Part shown: in pieces, positions 1-9,726 of the stretch
Layout: each line of letters starts with the position of its first letter
How positions within the stretch are numbered: position 1 is the stretch's first letter
Source of the DNA: an uncultured Cellvibrio sp.
Lineage (GTDB): Bacteria; Pseudomonadota; Gammaproteobacteria; Pseudomonadales; Cellvibrionaceae
Direction: 5' to 3'
DNA: 64,000 nucleotides
Assembly (NCBI GenBank): GCA_946480695.1
Contig: CAMLKG010000002.1
Location: 1 to 64,000 of the forward strand
Notes under the pieces: generated by a model
What the model was told of the DNA's origin: nothing
What the model saw: only the letters and a program-made list of their open reading frames with translations
The model's database searches: none
Program-made: the position numbers and the translations under genes

Positions 1-378
1 ATTGCCTATGCAGCAAAACCCAAAGGCAAAATGTATTTGGTGACGGACGCTATGTCCACGGTGGGTTCACCGGAAAAATCTTTCCGGATTTACGGTGAAA
101 CCATTTACGAAAAGGAGGGCTGCCTGGTGAACGCGGAAGGGCGCTTGGCGGGGAGTGCAATCGGGATGATTGATGCGGTGCGTTTGAATACCAATTGGGT
201 GGGCGTTGAACTCGCGGAAAGTTTGCGTATGGCATCGCTTTATCCCGCGGAATTTATGCGGGTCGATCATTACCTTGGCCGCATTCGCGAACATTATCGC
301 GCTGATTTGGTTCACTTTACTGAGGATTTTAAAGTGACCTGTACCTGGGTTGCTGGCGATGCGCGGCGGCACCTATAG
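1..378 (+). CDS. nagA: N-acetylglucosamine-6-phosphate deacetylase, C-terminal part (cut by window edge)
   Basis: NagA removes the acetyl group from N-acetylglucosamine-6-phosphate in the cytoplasm, giving glucosamine-6-phosphate for NagB. The reading frame is open from base 1, so the start lies outside the window and about 125 C-terminal residues remain. They contain the family's late metal-site strand (LVTDAMSTVG), the G..I....G segment and the LAGSAIGMIDAVR motif typical of NagA. The gene lies 89 bp upstream of nagB in the same direction, the usual nag operon order. The metal-binding histidines of the N-terminal part cannot be checked here. The family call is firm. Confidence 0.93.
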   Translation: MAYAAKPKGKMYLVTDAMSTVGSPEKSFRIYGETIYEKEGCLVNAEGRLAGSAIGMIDAVRLNTNWVGVELAESLRMASLYPAEFMRVDHYLGRIREHYRADLVHFTEDFKVTCTWVAGDARRHL

Positions 379-467
379 AGAACCGATGTGTTGTCTATTG
401 TGATCAGCAGGCAACACACCCTGCAATTTTTTGCGCTGTAATTCCAATCCGCTGACCGGAGTGCTTA

Positions 468-1262
468 ATGAAAGTTGTAATCCTGAAAGATGCTGCCGCT
501 GTTGCCAAATACGGTGCCGATATTTTTATTAAACACATCAACCGTAAACCGGATTCGGTTTTGGGTCTGGCAACGGGCTCCACGCCGGTTGCCTTGTATA
601 AGGAATTAATCGCGGCTTACCAAAGGAATCATGTGTCTTTCAAACAAGTTAGCAGCTTCAATCTGGATGAGTATTTGGGGCTAGGCGGGGCGCATCCGCA
701 GAGTTATCGCTATTTTATGAATCAACAATTATTTGATCATATTGATATCGATAAGGCGCAAACCGCTGTACCACCCGGCGATGCGGAAGATCCGTTTGCG
801 GCGTGCGAGCTTTACGAAAAAAGCATCAAGCAAAAAGGGGGCATTGATATTCAATTGTTGGGTATTGGTCGCAACGGCCATATAGGTTTTAACGAACCCT
901 CATCATCACTCAAATCCCGTACTCGGGTAAAAACCCTGACGCGCGCAACTATTGAGGATAACGCACGCTTTTTTGCGCCTGATGAATATCAACCGCATTT
1001 ATCCATCACCATGGGGATTGGCACTATCCTCGAATCGAAAAAGGTAGTGCTATTGGCAACGGGTGAAAATAAAGCAGAGGCTATCAAGGCAACGGTGGAG
1101 GGTCCATTAACAGCGGCGTGCCCTGCATCCGCATTGCAGTTGCATGAGCAGGTTGTGCTGGTCATTGATGAAGCCGCTGCCTCGCAGTTGGCCGATATGG
1201 ATTTCTACAAGCATATCGAAATTGAAAACCAGAAATTGCTGGATCGCCTTGGGTGTAATTGA
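468..1262 (+). CDS. nagB: Glucosamine-6-phosphate deaminase
   Basis: NagB converts glucosamine-6-phosphate to fructose-6-phosphate and ammonium, the last step of amino-sugar (chitin or peptidoglycan) catabolism, in the cytoplasm. At 264 residues it is nearly the same length as the E. coli enzyme. Visible family motifs are the sugar-phosphate-binding loop [11 protein letters not shown] (about residues 36-46), the catalytic-aspartate region FNLDEYLGL, and the ring-opening histidine in [11 protein letters not shown]. It follows nagA and is closed by a strong hairpin terminator, so nagAB is probably the end of an operon that begins outside the window. Confidence 0.96.
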   Translation: MKVVILKDAAAVAKYGADIFIKHINRKPDSVLGLATGSTPVALYKELIAAYQRNHVSFKQVSSFNLDEYLGLGGAHPQSYRYFMNQQLFDHIDIDKAQTAVPPGDAEDPFAACELYEKSIKQKGGIDIQLLGIGRNGHIGFNEPSSSLKSRTRVKTLTRATIEDNARFFAPDEYQPHLSITMGIGTILESKKVVLLATGENKAEAIKATVEGPLTAACPASALQLHEQVVLVIDEAAASQLADMDFYKHIEIENQKLLDRLGCN

Positions 1263-1286
1263 TTTGTCCCCTTAGTGCTGTAAAAC

Positions 1287-1318
1287 AAAAGGCCAGCAGT
1301 TCAGTTTGCTGGCCTTTT
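1287..1318. terminator. Bidirectional intrinsic terminator between nagB and the LacI-type gene
   Basis: A perfect 12-bp inverted repeat (AAAAGGCCAGCA / TGCTGGCCTTTT) encloses an 8-nt loop. The A and T tracts on either side let it act in both directions, which fits its place between convergent genes. Confidence 0.9.
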
Positions 1319-1365
1319 GCTTTTATCAGGGTAGTTTTGTGGGGTGCTTAATTAGCGCATCGATT

Positions 1366-2421
1366 TTAACGCTTCGAAGGCGCCGGACAGGTGGAATCCC
1401 GCACAATTAATTGCGGATAAAACCCTTCGCTTTCCACCGCGCGATGCGCACGAATAGTTTCAATCAGCAAACTGGTGGCGCGTTCGGCGATGGTGGTGTT
1501 GGGTTGTTGGGCGGTGGTTAAATTAGGCCAGGCCTGGCGGGAAAAGGGGCTGTCTTCAAAGCCGACTATGGATAATTGCTGGGGAACATCCACACCCTGG
1601 ATACGCGCCGCAAATAAAGTGCCTGCGGCGATTTCGTCGTTACACGCAAAAACCGCTGTGGGTTTTAAATTGGATGCGAGTAACTGCCGCGTGCGCTTAA
1701 CGCCGGATTCAAATGAATATTCACCCGGTAAAATCAATTTTTTATCAATCGCAATTTTATTGGCCTTCAGTGCGGCTTTGTAACCCTCCAGGCGTTCGCC
1801 GCTGGATTTGTGCGCTTCCTCACCACCCAGGAATGCAATGGCTTTGTGGCCCAGGTCGATCAGGTATTGGGTAATTTTGTACGCGGCGGTGCGGTCGTCA
1901 ATAAAAATGCAGGGGCTTTTTTTATCCGGCGGTTGCGAGCCGGAAAGAATCCGTACGAAGGGAATTTTGCGTTTATTAAGGGCTGCCAAAACGTCCGGCA
2001 TTTCAGACATGGGGGGGGTCAGCACGAGCCCGCCCACCTGGCTGCGGTCCACCATATTCAATACTTCATCGATAATATCTTCCGCCTTGGAATCGCAAGG
2101 GTGGATAACCAATTCGTAACCCTGCCGACGGCATTCACCTAAAATTCCCTTTTGCATGTCAATTACATAATTGCTGTTGGGATTATCGTAAATAAAACCG
2201 ATTGATGAAGCGGCACCGCGCAGCAAGCGCGCAGAGAGGTTAGGTTGGTAATTCAGGGCTTTTACGGCCTGCATGACTTTACCTTGCAGTTCCTGGCCTA
2301 CGGTGCCCTCTTTATTGATTACGCGGGAAACGGTTTTAAAGGAAACTCCGGCAAGCTTGGCGACATCTTTAATGGTGGCCTTGGCTTTAGGGGCGTGCTT
2401 ATCGACACTGTTCTTTATCAT
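1366..2421 (-). CDS. LacI-family transcriptional regulator, candidate NagR
   Basis: Sugar-responsive DNA-binding regulator of 351 residues. The N-terminal helix-turn-helix is clear (IKDVAKLAGVSFKTVSRVIN, about residues 17-36), followed by the hinge helix (QPNLSARLLRG) and a periplasmic-binding-protein-like effector domain ending near SIVGFEDSPFSR. It is convergent with nagB. LacI-type NagR proteins control nag genes in several marine Gammaproteobacteria, so control of the neighbouring nag genes is a reasonable guess, but the effector cannot be read from the sequence. A 12-bp palindrome lies about 45 bp upstream of the start and could be an autoregulatory site. Confidence 0.85.
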   Translation of the reverse strand: MIKNSVDKHAPKAKATIKDVAKLAGVSFKTVSRVINKEGTVGQELQGKVMQAVKALNYQPNLSARLLRGAASSIGFIYDNPNSNYVIDMQKGILGECRRQGYELVIHPCDSKAEDIIDEVLNMVDRSQVGGLVLTPPMSEMPDVLAALNKRKIPFVRILSGSQPPDKKSPCIFIDDRTAAYKITQYLIDLGHKAIAFLGGEEAHKSSGERLEGYKAALKANKIAIDKKLILPGEYSFESGVKRTRQLLASNLKPTAVFACNDEIAAGTLFAARIQGVDVPQQLSIVGFEDSPFSRQAWPNLTTAQQPNTTIAERATSLLIETIRAHRAVESEGFYPQLIVRDSTCPAPSKR

Positions 2422-2464
2422 TCTTGGGCTGCTTCGGTCAGGTTGAAGGATTTTTATGGCATAA

Positions 2465-2476
2465 GCGGATATCCGC
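2465..2476. promoter_or_regulatory. Perfect 12-bp palindrome upstream of the LacI-type gene
   Basis: GCGGATATCCGC is a perfect dyad 44 bp upstream of the lacI-type start codon, in the 283-bp gap between two divergent genes. Many LacI-family operators are short dyads with a central CG. This one has a central AT, so an operator role is only a possibility. Confidence 0.3.
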
Positions 2477-2704
2477 GCAGCCTATTGGCTAAACTTGAAT
2501 GGTGCTTAGGGTAGAGCTTAGCCGTTGCCAGCGCAACGATTTCCCGGTCGATTCCGTTGATCAACCCCAGCGCAAGGTTTTGTAAAGTCTTTTGCGGTGG
2601 GGAAAAGCGCAATGGCACCATAAAATCTGGCGCACCCCAAGAGCAGGTGACCTATCGCCACCGTTAACCCGCAAGTTTTTACTACAACAATAAAGAGGTA
2701 CCCA

Positions 2705-3538
2705 ATGAAAACACTACCGACATTGCTCATACTGCTATCAACTTTTTTTTGTGCGTCACTCCAGGCGCAACATAAATTGACACCCTTGTGGAAAACTGCG
2801 GATTTACCGACGCCCGAATCCGTGCTTTTTGTTCCCCATAAAAAATCACCTTATTTATTGGTTTCGCTCATTGATGGCGAAGGTGCGGCGGCTGATGGTA
2901 AAGGCGGCATCGCAAAATTGGGCGTGGACGGCGCGATCATTGAAAAAGATTGGATTAGCGGCCTTAACGCACCCAAGGGCATGGCAATGACCAAAGATTT
3001 TTTATATGTGGCAGACCTTACCGAAGTTGTGGTGATCAATATAAAAAAACAGAAAATCGTAAAAAAAATTCCTGTTGAAGGCGCGGTGTTTTTAAATGAC
3101 GTGACTGCCAATTCATCCGGTATTGTTTTTGTTTCTGATACGCGGACCAATAAAGTACACCGCATCGAAAAAGATCAGCCGAGCCTTTATTTAAGTAACG
3201 TGAGCAATGCCAACGGTTTGAAAGCTATAGGTTCCAACCTGGTGGTGGGAGCAGGGCCGGAATTGTTGTTGTTCGGGGCGGATAAAAAACCGCTGACATT
3301 AGCGAAAGGTTTCGCCCAGGGAATTGATGGAATTGAAATGGTGAAACGTGGAGAGTTTATTGTGTCATGCTGGCCGGGCCTGGTTTATTACGTATACGGC
3401 GACAGCAAGATTGAATTGCTAATTGATTCACAGGCGGAAAAAATTAATACGGCGGATATAGGTTACGATCCAAAATCCAGGAACCTGTTTGTCCCTAACT
3501 TTTTCAAGAACACTGTCACCTCATATCAACTGGAGTAG
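2705..3538 (+). CDS. Secreted SMP-30/gluconolactonase-like beta-propeller protein
   Basis: A 277-residue protein with a clear signal peptide (MKTLPTLLILLSTFFCASLQAQ), so it is probably periplasmic. The rest shows repeated propeller blades of the SMP-30/gluconolactonase/LRE or NHL type: PESVLFVPHKKSPYLLVS, APKGMAMTKDFLYVAD, FLNDVTANSSGIVFVSD, NGLKAIGSNLVVG and IDGIEMVKRGEFIVSCW. Such proteins hydrolyse sugar lactones or simply bind ligands; the metal-binding residues were not mapped, so activity is open. An AAAGAGG sequence sits 7-13 bases before the ATG. It stands alone, with a strong terminator after it. Confidence 0.7.
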   Translation: MKTLPTLLILLSTFFCASLQAQHKLTPLWKTADLPTPESVLFVPHKKSPYLLVSLIDGEGAAADGKGGIAKLGVDGAIIEKDWISGLNAPKGMAMTKDFLYVADLTEVVVINIKKQKIVKKIPVEGAVFLNDVTANSSGIVFVSDTRTNKVHRIEKDQPSLYLSNVSNANGLKAIGSNLVVGAGPELLLFGADKKPLTLAKGFAQGIDGIEMVKRGEFIVSCWPGLVYYVYGDSKIELLIDSQAEKINTADIGYDPKSRNLFVPNFFKNTVTSYQLE

Positions 3539-3577
3539 CCCGGTGGGCCAGCTTCGGCTAAATTATCAGACCAAAGG

Positions 3578-3611
3578 CGCGCAGGTTAGCATTATCCTGC
3601 GCGTTTTTTTT
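3578..3611 (+). terminator. Intrinsic terminator after the SMP-30-like gene
   Basis: Stem CGCGCAGG (3578-3585) pairs with CCTGCGCG (3596-3603) around a 10-nt loop and is followed by a run of eight T. Confidence 0.92.
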
Positions 3612-3742
3612 ATCTTATTAAAATAGCGTTTCATCATTTTATGTGCAGCCAGCAGCTTTAGGTTAAGCTAACCTGTATTGAATAAAGAAACTATGCATCG
3701 GCCTTGCGCGCCAAACGATGTTGCCGCTGACAGGAAATTCGC

Positions 3743-6700
3743 GTGATTGTTTATACTCGTTGGATGAGTCGCATCCATCTGTTTTTGTACTTGCTTGTGT
3801 ATGTGTTAGCTGCGCAGGCGTTTGCCCAATCGTCCGCGCCATCAGGTAGCAGGGCAGTTCCCCATTATTCGTTTAGCCATATTCTTCCCGACCAGGTCGC
3901 GGCCATAGGTTACATCAATGCCTTGGCCCAGGATCGCGAAGGCTTTATGTGGTTTGGCGGCGCCAATGGACTAGCCCGCTTTGATGGTTATAGCTTGCGG
4001 ATTTATCGCCAGGATGACGCGGATCCCCACAGTATCAGCCACAACTACATCAATGATATCCGCCTGGATTCGGACGGCAATTTGTGGATTGCTACGCGAA
4101 AAGGGCTTAACCGTTACCAAAGCCTCACTGATAACTTCGTCACCCATATTGCCGATGACCCTACCGACGCCCTGGCAGCGGAAAATGTCATGGCAATTGC
4201 GGAAACCGGTGACGGTCTCCTTTGGCTTGCTACACGCGGTGGCTTTTTCAGTTTTGATCCGGAGGCGAAGCACTTCAGAAAATACGCGATAGCTGCCGAT
4301 TCGCAAATGGGATGGGTCCACGCCCTGGTCAAAGACCAGCAAGGTATTTTGTGGCTGGGACACCAAAGCCTGGGGGTGATCAGGTTTGATCCGGCAACCG
4401 GTGACATGCGTCAATATGGCAAGGCTGAGGGCCTTGGCTTCTCCGATATCCGCGAATTATTTGTGGATTCAGCCAATAACCTCTGGGCCGGTAGCTATGG
4501 CGCGGGCTTGTTTATGCTGGATCAAACGCGCAAAAAATTCATAGCGGTCAAACACGACAACCAGGAAAAAAGTGCGATTGTCTGGTCGGTGCTGGAGGAC
4601 CGGCAAAAGAACCTGTGGGTGGGTGATGGAAGCGCTGTCTATGTGCGTGCGCCCGGCGGCGATCAATTTGTCCGCTTTAGCAATGACGACACCAAACCCG
4701 CCTCGCCCGGCAACTATGTTGTCAATGAATTATTCCAGGACAACGCCGGCGACATCTGGTTGGGCTATTTCCCATCGGGAGTGGATGTGGTGGATCGCCA
4801 GGCCTCTATTTTTAACAACTATCGCTACAGTGCCGTCGATCCCAATTCGGTAACCGAGGGTGGGGTGCTGTCGGCGGTCAAAGACAAGTACGGCAATTTG
4901 TGGATAGGCGCCGGTTATGGCCTGAATTATTTTGAGCCCGCCCGGCAAAAATTTACGCGCTATAAGCACGACCCCAGGGTTCCCGACGGTATGAGTGGCA
5001 ACACCGTATTGTCATTGGTACTCAATGAACCCGCGCAAGAATTATGGTTGGGTATATGGGCCGGCGGACTGAACCGCCTGGACCTCGCCACCGGGAAGTT
5101 CAAACACTACCTGCCTGATCCCGCTAATCCCGCGGCTATCCGTGGCCGCGAGCCCTGGTCATTGGCACGTGATAGCAAGGGGTATTTGTGGGTCGCTACC
5201 GAAGAGGGTTTGAATCGCTATGACGCGGCAACCGATTCGTTTCGCTACTTCATCCCCACCGAGGAACAACTGGGCGGTGACAAGGTATTGTACGCGCGCG
5301 TGGTTTATGTCGATAAGCAGGACCGCGTCTGGGTGGGTGGCCTGAGCGGGCTTTATTTATTTGACCCGGTCAGTGAAACTTTTACCCGCTATCACCATGT
5401 AGATGGCGATAGCACCAGTATGAGTGCTGATTTTGTGTTTGCGCTTTATGAGGATAGCCGCGGCAATTTTTGGGTAGGCACCGACGGTGGCGGTGTAAGT
5501 TTAATGGATCGCAACACGGGGAAATTTACCGCCTATACCAGCCGTGATGGATTAGCGGACGATGTGGTTGCTGGCATCATTGAAGATAACCAGGGCTTCC
5601 TTTGGCTGGGGACGCAAAAAGGCTTGGCGCGTTTTGACAGCGTTAAAAAACAATTCCGCAATTTTGAAAAACGCCACGGTTTGAATGACAACCTGTTTAA
5701 TCGCAATTCGCCGGTGAAATTGGATTCGGGCGAATTATTTTTCGGTAACAGTAAAGGCTTTGTGCTGTTCAACCCCGCCGCGATTACCACCAACCAGCAC
5801 CAGCCCCCCGTGGTACTGACGAACTTGCTCATCCTCAACAAACCAGTGGCAATCGGGGCCGAAGGTTCACCGCTTAAACAAGCGCTTATCCATACGGGGT
5901 CGATTGAGCTTACCCATAAGGACTCGGTCTTCACCTTTGAATTTTCGGCGCTCAATTACCAAATGAGCGAAGAAAACCAATACGCGTATCGTTTACTGGG
6001 GTTTGATCGCGACTGGATCTATGTCGGCAACAAACGCACCGCCACATACACCAACCTGGATGCGGGCACTTATATCTTTGAAGTAAAAGCGAGTAATAAC
6101 GATGGTGTGTGGAGCGACAGGATGGCGCGCCTGGGCATCCACATCAAGCCGCCTTTTTGGAAGACCTGGTGGGCATACCTTATCTATGCAAGTCTGGCCG
6201 TTGCGCTTCTGCTCTGGTTTTTACGCATCCAGCGTTTGCGGTTGCAATATGAGCAACAGAAAGTGGAGCAAGAACGCTCACTGGTCCGGCGCTTGCAGCA
6301 AGTTGATAAATTAAAAGATGAGTTTTTAGCAAACACATCCCACGAATTGCGCACGCCCTTGAACGGGATTATCGGGCTGGCTGAATCCTTGCTGGATGGC
6401 GTCGGCGGGGAATTACCGGCGCAAGCGCAGAACAGTTTGCGTTTGATTAGCGCCAGCGGCCAGCGGCTCTCGGGATTGGTCAACGATATCCTCGATTTTT
6501 CCAAACTCAAGAACCAGGGCATCACACTGCATAAAACAGCGATTGACTTGCGCGTGTTGGTGGATGTGGTAATTACCTTGTCACGCCCCCTGGTGGGCAA
6601 CAAAAATATCCAGCTCAACAATTTAGTGCCCGCCGACCTGCCGGCGATCTATGCCGATGAAGATCGGTTGTTACAAATATTGCATAACCTGATCGGCAAC

Positions 6701-8284
6701 GCGGTGAAATTTACCCATGAAGGCAAGGTAGAAGTCTACGCGGAGGCCAGCGGCGACCAAATCCGCGTACAAATTGCCGATACGGGAATAGGTATTCCCA
6801 CGGAGCATCTCACCGATATTTTCCAGGCGTTCCACCAGGTAGATGGCCGCGCCGAGCGGGCATTTGGTGGTACGGGCCTGGGGCTTTCCATCACCAAGCA
6901 ATTAGTGGAACTGCACGGGGGAAGTATTTCGGTGGAGTCCACCCCCGACCAGGGATCGGTCTTCAGCGTCTATTTGCCGATATCCCTGGAGCTTCCCGCA
7001 TCGCCGCCCGATCAACAACATCCGGCAACGGCGGGCGTGGCGGAGGTGGTCGCGCTGGAGCAAATTGAAAATACGCCAAAACCGGAAAACCAGAGCCACC
7101 AGGGCCACATCCTGGTAGTGGATGACGATTCGGTCAATCGCATGGTATTGGTGAACCATTTGTCCCTACGCAACTATCGTGTAACCGAGGCATCAAGTGG
7201 GGAAGAAGCCATTGCATTGATAGAAAACCATGGCGATGTAAACCTGGTGCTGCTCGATATCATGATGCCGAAAATGTCCGGTTACGAAACCTGCAAGCGT
7301 TTGCGCCAAACCTATCGCACCTATGAATTGCCCATTATTTTCCTCACGGCGCGCAACCAAACTAATGACCTGGTGATGGGGTTTGAAGTGGGTGCGAACG
7401 ATTATTTGACCAAGCCCATTGCAAAGGAAGAATTGCTGGCGCGCGTGGATATGCATTTGCAGTTATACAGCGCAACCCAATACCTGGATAAAAAAGTTGC
7501 CGAGCGCACCGAAGAGTTGCGCAAAAAAAATGAAGGCTTGCGCCAGGCGCAGAGGGATTTGCAAATCGCTTACAGGAAGTTGGAAGAGGCGAGCTTATCC
7601 GATCCACTCACGGGCTTGCACAACCGGCGCTTCCTCAGTAAGTCCATCGGTGTTGATATTTCACTGGTGGATCGTGAGTACAAAGACTGGAGCGATGCCA
7701 ACCGTGGGCGCACGGAAGATTCCATTTTCTGGCCGCCGCCCCGCGACAATGATTTGATTTTTTTGTTGCTGGATGTCGATCACTTTAAAACAGTCAACGA
7801 TACCTACGGCCACAATGCCGGCGATAGGGTATTGGAACAATTAAGCCGATTGCTGGAAGAAGTCCTGCGCGATTCAGATTATCTGGTGCGCTGGGGCGGT
7901 GAAGAATTTTTAATTGTGGCGCGTTTTTGTTCGCGCGCGGAGGCACCGGAAATGGCCGAGCGAATTCGCCAGTCGGTAGCCAGCCATGCCTTTGATTTGG
8001 GCGATGGTTTGAGCTTGCACAAAACTGCCTCCGTGGGATTCGCGATTTATCCTTTTTATCCGCAAGATCCGGATGTGTTGAGTTGGGAGCAGGTCGTCAA
8101 TATTGCAGACCGGGCGCTTTACGCCGCCAAGAAAGCCGGGCGCGATTGCTGGGTTGGTTTTAACAGCCGGTTGAGCGATGTTGCCAGTGTAAACCCGCTA
8201 CAGGAAAACAACTTGCAGCAACTCATCGCCAACCGGGAGTTGGAAATACAATCCTCACGTCCTATAGCGCCGGAAAACCTCTAG
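3743..8284 (+). CDS. Propeller-sensor hybrid histidine kinase with receiver and GGDEF output
   Basis: A 1513-residue one-protein signalling chain. Order: signal peptide or anchor (about 1-28); two-component-regulator propeller repeats (about 45-680; recurrent WLGT, GLNRYD and GNLWIG motifs); a Y_Y_Y domain (about 700-800); one membrane helix (about 811-832); HisKA with HELRTPLNGIIGL (His near 867); HATPase with DTGIGI and GTGLGLS; a receiver (about 1122-1240; aspartate in LLDIMMPKMSG near 1171); a coiled coil; and a GGDEF domain with an intact GGEEF signature near 1384. Propeller hybrid kinases usually sense extracellular glycans and end in an AraC-type DNA-binding domain; this one should make cyclic-di-GMP instead. 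The GGDEF domain has an insert of about 25 residues before the DVDHFK metal-binding motif. It is monocistronic. Confidence 0.93.
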   Translation: MIVYTRWMSRIHLFLYLLVYVLAAQAFAQSSAPSGSRAVPHYSFSHILPDQVAAIGYINALAQDREGFMWFGGANGLARFDGYSLRIYRQDDADPHSISHNYINDIRLDSDGNLWIATRKGLNRYQSLTDNFVTHIADDPTDALAAENVMAIAETGDGLLWLATRGGFFSFDPEAKHFRKYAIAADSQMGWVHALVKDQQGILWLGHQSLGVIRFDPATGDMRQYGKAEGLGFSDIRELFVDSANNLWAGSYGAGLFMLDQTRKKFIAVKHDNQEKSAIVWSVLEDRQKNLWVGDGSAVYVRAPGGDQFVRFSNDDTKPASPGNYVVNELFQDNAGDIWLGYFPSGVDVVDRQASIFNNYRYSAVDPNSVTEGGVLSAVKDKYGNLWIGAGYGLNYFEPARQKFTRYKHDPRVPDGMSGNTVLSLVLNEPAQELWLGIWAGGLNRLDLATGKFKHYLPDPANPAAIRGREPWSLARDSKGYLWVATEEGLNRYDAATDSFRYFIPTEEQLGGDKVLYARVVYVDKQDRVWVGGLSGLYLFDPVSETFTRYHHVDGDSTSMSADFVFALYEDSRGNFWVGTDGGGVSLMDRNTGKFTAYTSRDGLADDVVAGIIEDNQGFLWLGTQKGLARFDSVKKQFRNFEKRHGLNDNLFNRNSPVKLDSGELFFGNSKGFVLFNPAAITTNQHQPPVVLTNLLILNKPVAIGAEGSPLKQALIHTGSIELTHKDSVFTFEFSALNYQMSEENQYAYRLLGFDRDWIYVGNKRTATYTNLDAGTYIFEVKASNNDGVWSDRMARLGIHIKPPFWKTWWAYLIYASLAVALLLWFLRIQRLRLQYEQQKVEQERSLVRRLQQVDKLKDEFLANTSHELRTPLNGIIGLAESLLDGVGGELPAQAQNSLRLISASGQRLSGLVNDILDFSKLKNQGITLHKTAIDLRVLVDVVITLSRPLVGNKNIQLNNLVPADLPAIYADEDRLLQILHNLIGNAVKFTHEGKVEVYAEASGDQIRVQIADTGIGIPTEHLTDIFQAFHQVDGRAERAFGGTGLGLSITKQLVELHGGSISVESTPDQGSVFSVYLPISLELPASPPDQQHPATAGVAEVVALEQIENTPKPENQSHQGHILVVDDDSVNRMVLVNHLSLRNYRVTEASSGEEAIALIENHGDVNLVLLDIMMPKMSGYETCKRLRQTYRTYELPIIFLTARNQTNDLVMGFEVGANDYLTKPIAKEELLARVDMHLQLYSATQYLDKKVAERTEELRKKNEGLRQAQRDLQIAYRKLEEASLSDPLTGLHNRRFLSKSIGVDISLVDREYKDWSDANRGRTEDSIFWPPPRDNDLIFLLLDVDHFKTVNDTYGHNAGDRVLEQLSRLLEEVLRDSDYLVRWGGEEFLIVARFCSRAEAPEMAERIRQSVASHAFDLGDGLSLHKTASVGFAIYPFYPQDPDVLSWEQVVNIADRALYAAKKAGRDCWVGFNSRLSDVASVNPLQENNLQQLIANRELEIQSSRPIAPENL

Positions 8285-8288
8285 GCCA

Positions 8289-8606
8289 TTAATCGTTTTT
8301 TTCGCTTATTACTTGCTGGAAGGCTTGCAGCTGCGCGCTGCTGGCTTCCCGCTGGTATTTCTCTTTCCATTCAGTGTAGGGTTCGCCGTAAACACGCGTA
8401 CGTACCGCTTCATAATCCAGCGGTATTTGCGCTTCTTCCGCCGCCGCCACATACCACTTGCTCAGGCAATTGCGACAAAAACCGGCGAGGTTCATCAAGT
8501 CAATATTCTGCACATCTTTGCGGCTGTCCAGGTGGGCGAGCAGGCGGCGGAACGTGGCGGCCTCAAGCGCTTGTTGTTGTTCGGCGGAAAGCTCTTCGGG
8601 TTTCAT
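8289..8606 (-). CDS. DUF1244 family small protein
   Basis: A 105-residue soluble protein matching the DUF1244 family by its core (FCRNCLSKWYVAAAEE and YEAVRTRVYGEPYTEWK). Two cysteines in CRNC could bind a metal. No function is established for the family as far as I know. It is convergent with the large kinase gene, 4 bp from its stop codon, and has no operon partner. Confidence 0.8.
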   Translation of the reverse strand: MKPEELSAEQQQALEAATFRRLLAHLDSRKDVQNIDLMNLAGFCRNCLSKWYVAAAEEAQIPLDYEAVRTRVYGEPYTEWKEKYQREASSAQLQAFQQVISEKND

Positions 8607-8737
8607 AGGGGCTCCATTGTTTACAGTGTTCGCTGTGAAAGTCGGTCAGTGTCGATGATTGGCCGATCAGGGTCAAATATCAGCGGCCTGGACGCGGGCT
8701 CCGGCTTCACCGTACCGGGCTTTAATTTCCACTTGCC

Positions 8738-8765
8738 TTGAACCTCATTTCATCCTGCCTATACT
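8738..8765 (+). promoter_or_regulatory. Candidate sigma-70 promoter for motAB
   Basis: TTGAAC (8738-8743) and TATACT (8760-8765) are separated by 16 bp, about 90 bp before motA. No FliA (sigma-28) consensus was seen, so motAB may be expressed apart from the late flagellar genes. Confidence 0.45.
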
Positions 8766-8856
8766 CAATTCGTGCCGGATGGCTGGCCAGGTTTCCATTG
8801 CTTGATATTTAGACATTTTTGCCGCTTTACGAAGCGTTCCTGCGCTGGGGGTTTGC

Positions 8857-9714
8857 GTGAATATTATCTTGGGGATCATTGTCCTCTTCGCTTGTATACT
8901 CGGGGGCTACGTATTGCACGGCGGCAACCTGCTTGCAATTTGGCAGCCCGCCGAGATTTTGATTATTTGCGGCGCTTCGCTGGGCGGGTTAATTGTCGGC
9001 AACCCGCTGTCGGTCACCCTGGGAGTTGTGAAATCGGCAGGCGCACTCATGACGCCATCCAAATTCAATAAGACGTTTTACCTGGAAATGCTGACCCTCT
9101 TGTATGACATCCTCAATAAAACCCGTCGGGAAGGTTTAATGGCTATTGAAGGTGACATCGAAGAGCCCGAGACCAGCCCGATTTTTAGTAACTATCCGGA
9201 CATACTGAAAGATCATCACATTGTTGAATTTATTTGCGATTACCTGCGCATTATGGTCGCGGGCAATATGGCGCCACACGAACTCGAATCGCTAATGGAG
9301 CAAGAATTGGAAGGCCATCACCAGGAGGGATCGCTGGTTCCGGGCGCCATTCAGAACGCCGCCGATGGCCTGCCCGGTTTCGGTATCGTGGCCGCCGTGT
9401 TGGGAGTGGTCATCACCATGGGTAAGATTGGTGGGCCTCCCTCTGAATTGGGCCACTCGGTGGCAGCGGCCCTGGTGGGTACCTTACTCGGGATTTTGCT
9501 TGCCTACGGCATCATTGGCCCCTTTGCCAGCTACCTTCACCACAAGTTACGCGATGAAACGCGAGCTTACGAATGTATCAAGGCGGTACTGGTCGCCTCC
9601 ATGAATGGTGTACCGCCGCAAGTTGCCGTTGAATTCGGACGCAAGGTCTTGTTCCACAATGCCCGCCCCAGCTTCGTGGAGTTGGAAGAGCAATATCGCG
9701 CAAGCAGGAAATAG
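8857..9714 (+). CDS. motA: Flagellar motor stator protein MotA
   Basis: MotA and MotB form the inner-membrane ion channel that drives flagellar rotation. The 285-residue protein has the family pattern: two N-terminal helices (IILGIIVLFACILGGYVLHG and the AEILIICGASLGGLIVG segment), a cytoplasmic loop, and two later helices with conserved prolines (GLPGFGIVAAVLGVVITMG and the VGTLLGILLAYGIIGP segment). The start is GTG, preceded by GGGG. motB follows 12 bp downstream, so the two are co-transcribed. No other flagellar genes are in the window, as is common for stator genes. Confidence 0.96.
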   Translation: MNIILGIIVLFACILGGYVLHGGNLLAIWQPAEILIICGASLGGLIVGNPLSVTLGVVKSAGALMTPSKFNKTFYLEMLTLLYDILNKTRREGLMAIEGDIEEPETSPIFSNYPDILKDHHIVEFICDYLRIMVAGNMAPHELESLMEQELEGHHQEGSLVPGAIQNAADGLPGFGIVAAVLGVVITMGKIGGPPSELGHSVAAALVGTLLGILLAYGIIGPFASYLHHKLRDETRAYECIKAVLVASMNGVPPQVAVEFGRKVLFHNARPSFVELEEQYRASRK

Positions 9715-9726
9715 GGGGCTTGAGCG

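Noticed and set aside
2518..2730. 70-residue minus-strand ORF in the LacI/SMP-30 gap
   Set aside because: It overlaps the start of the SMP-30-like gene, has low-quality sequence for a protein and no ribosome site.
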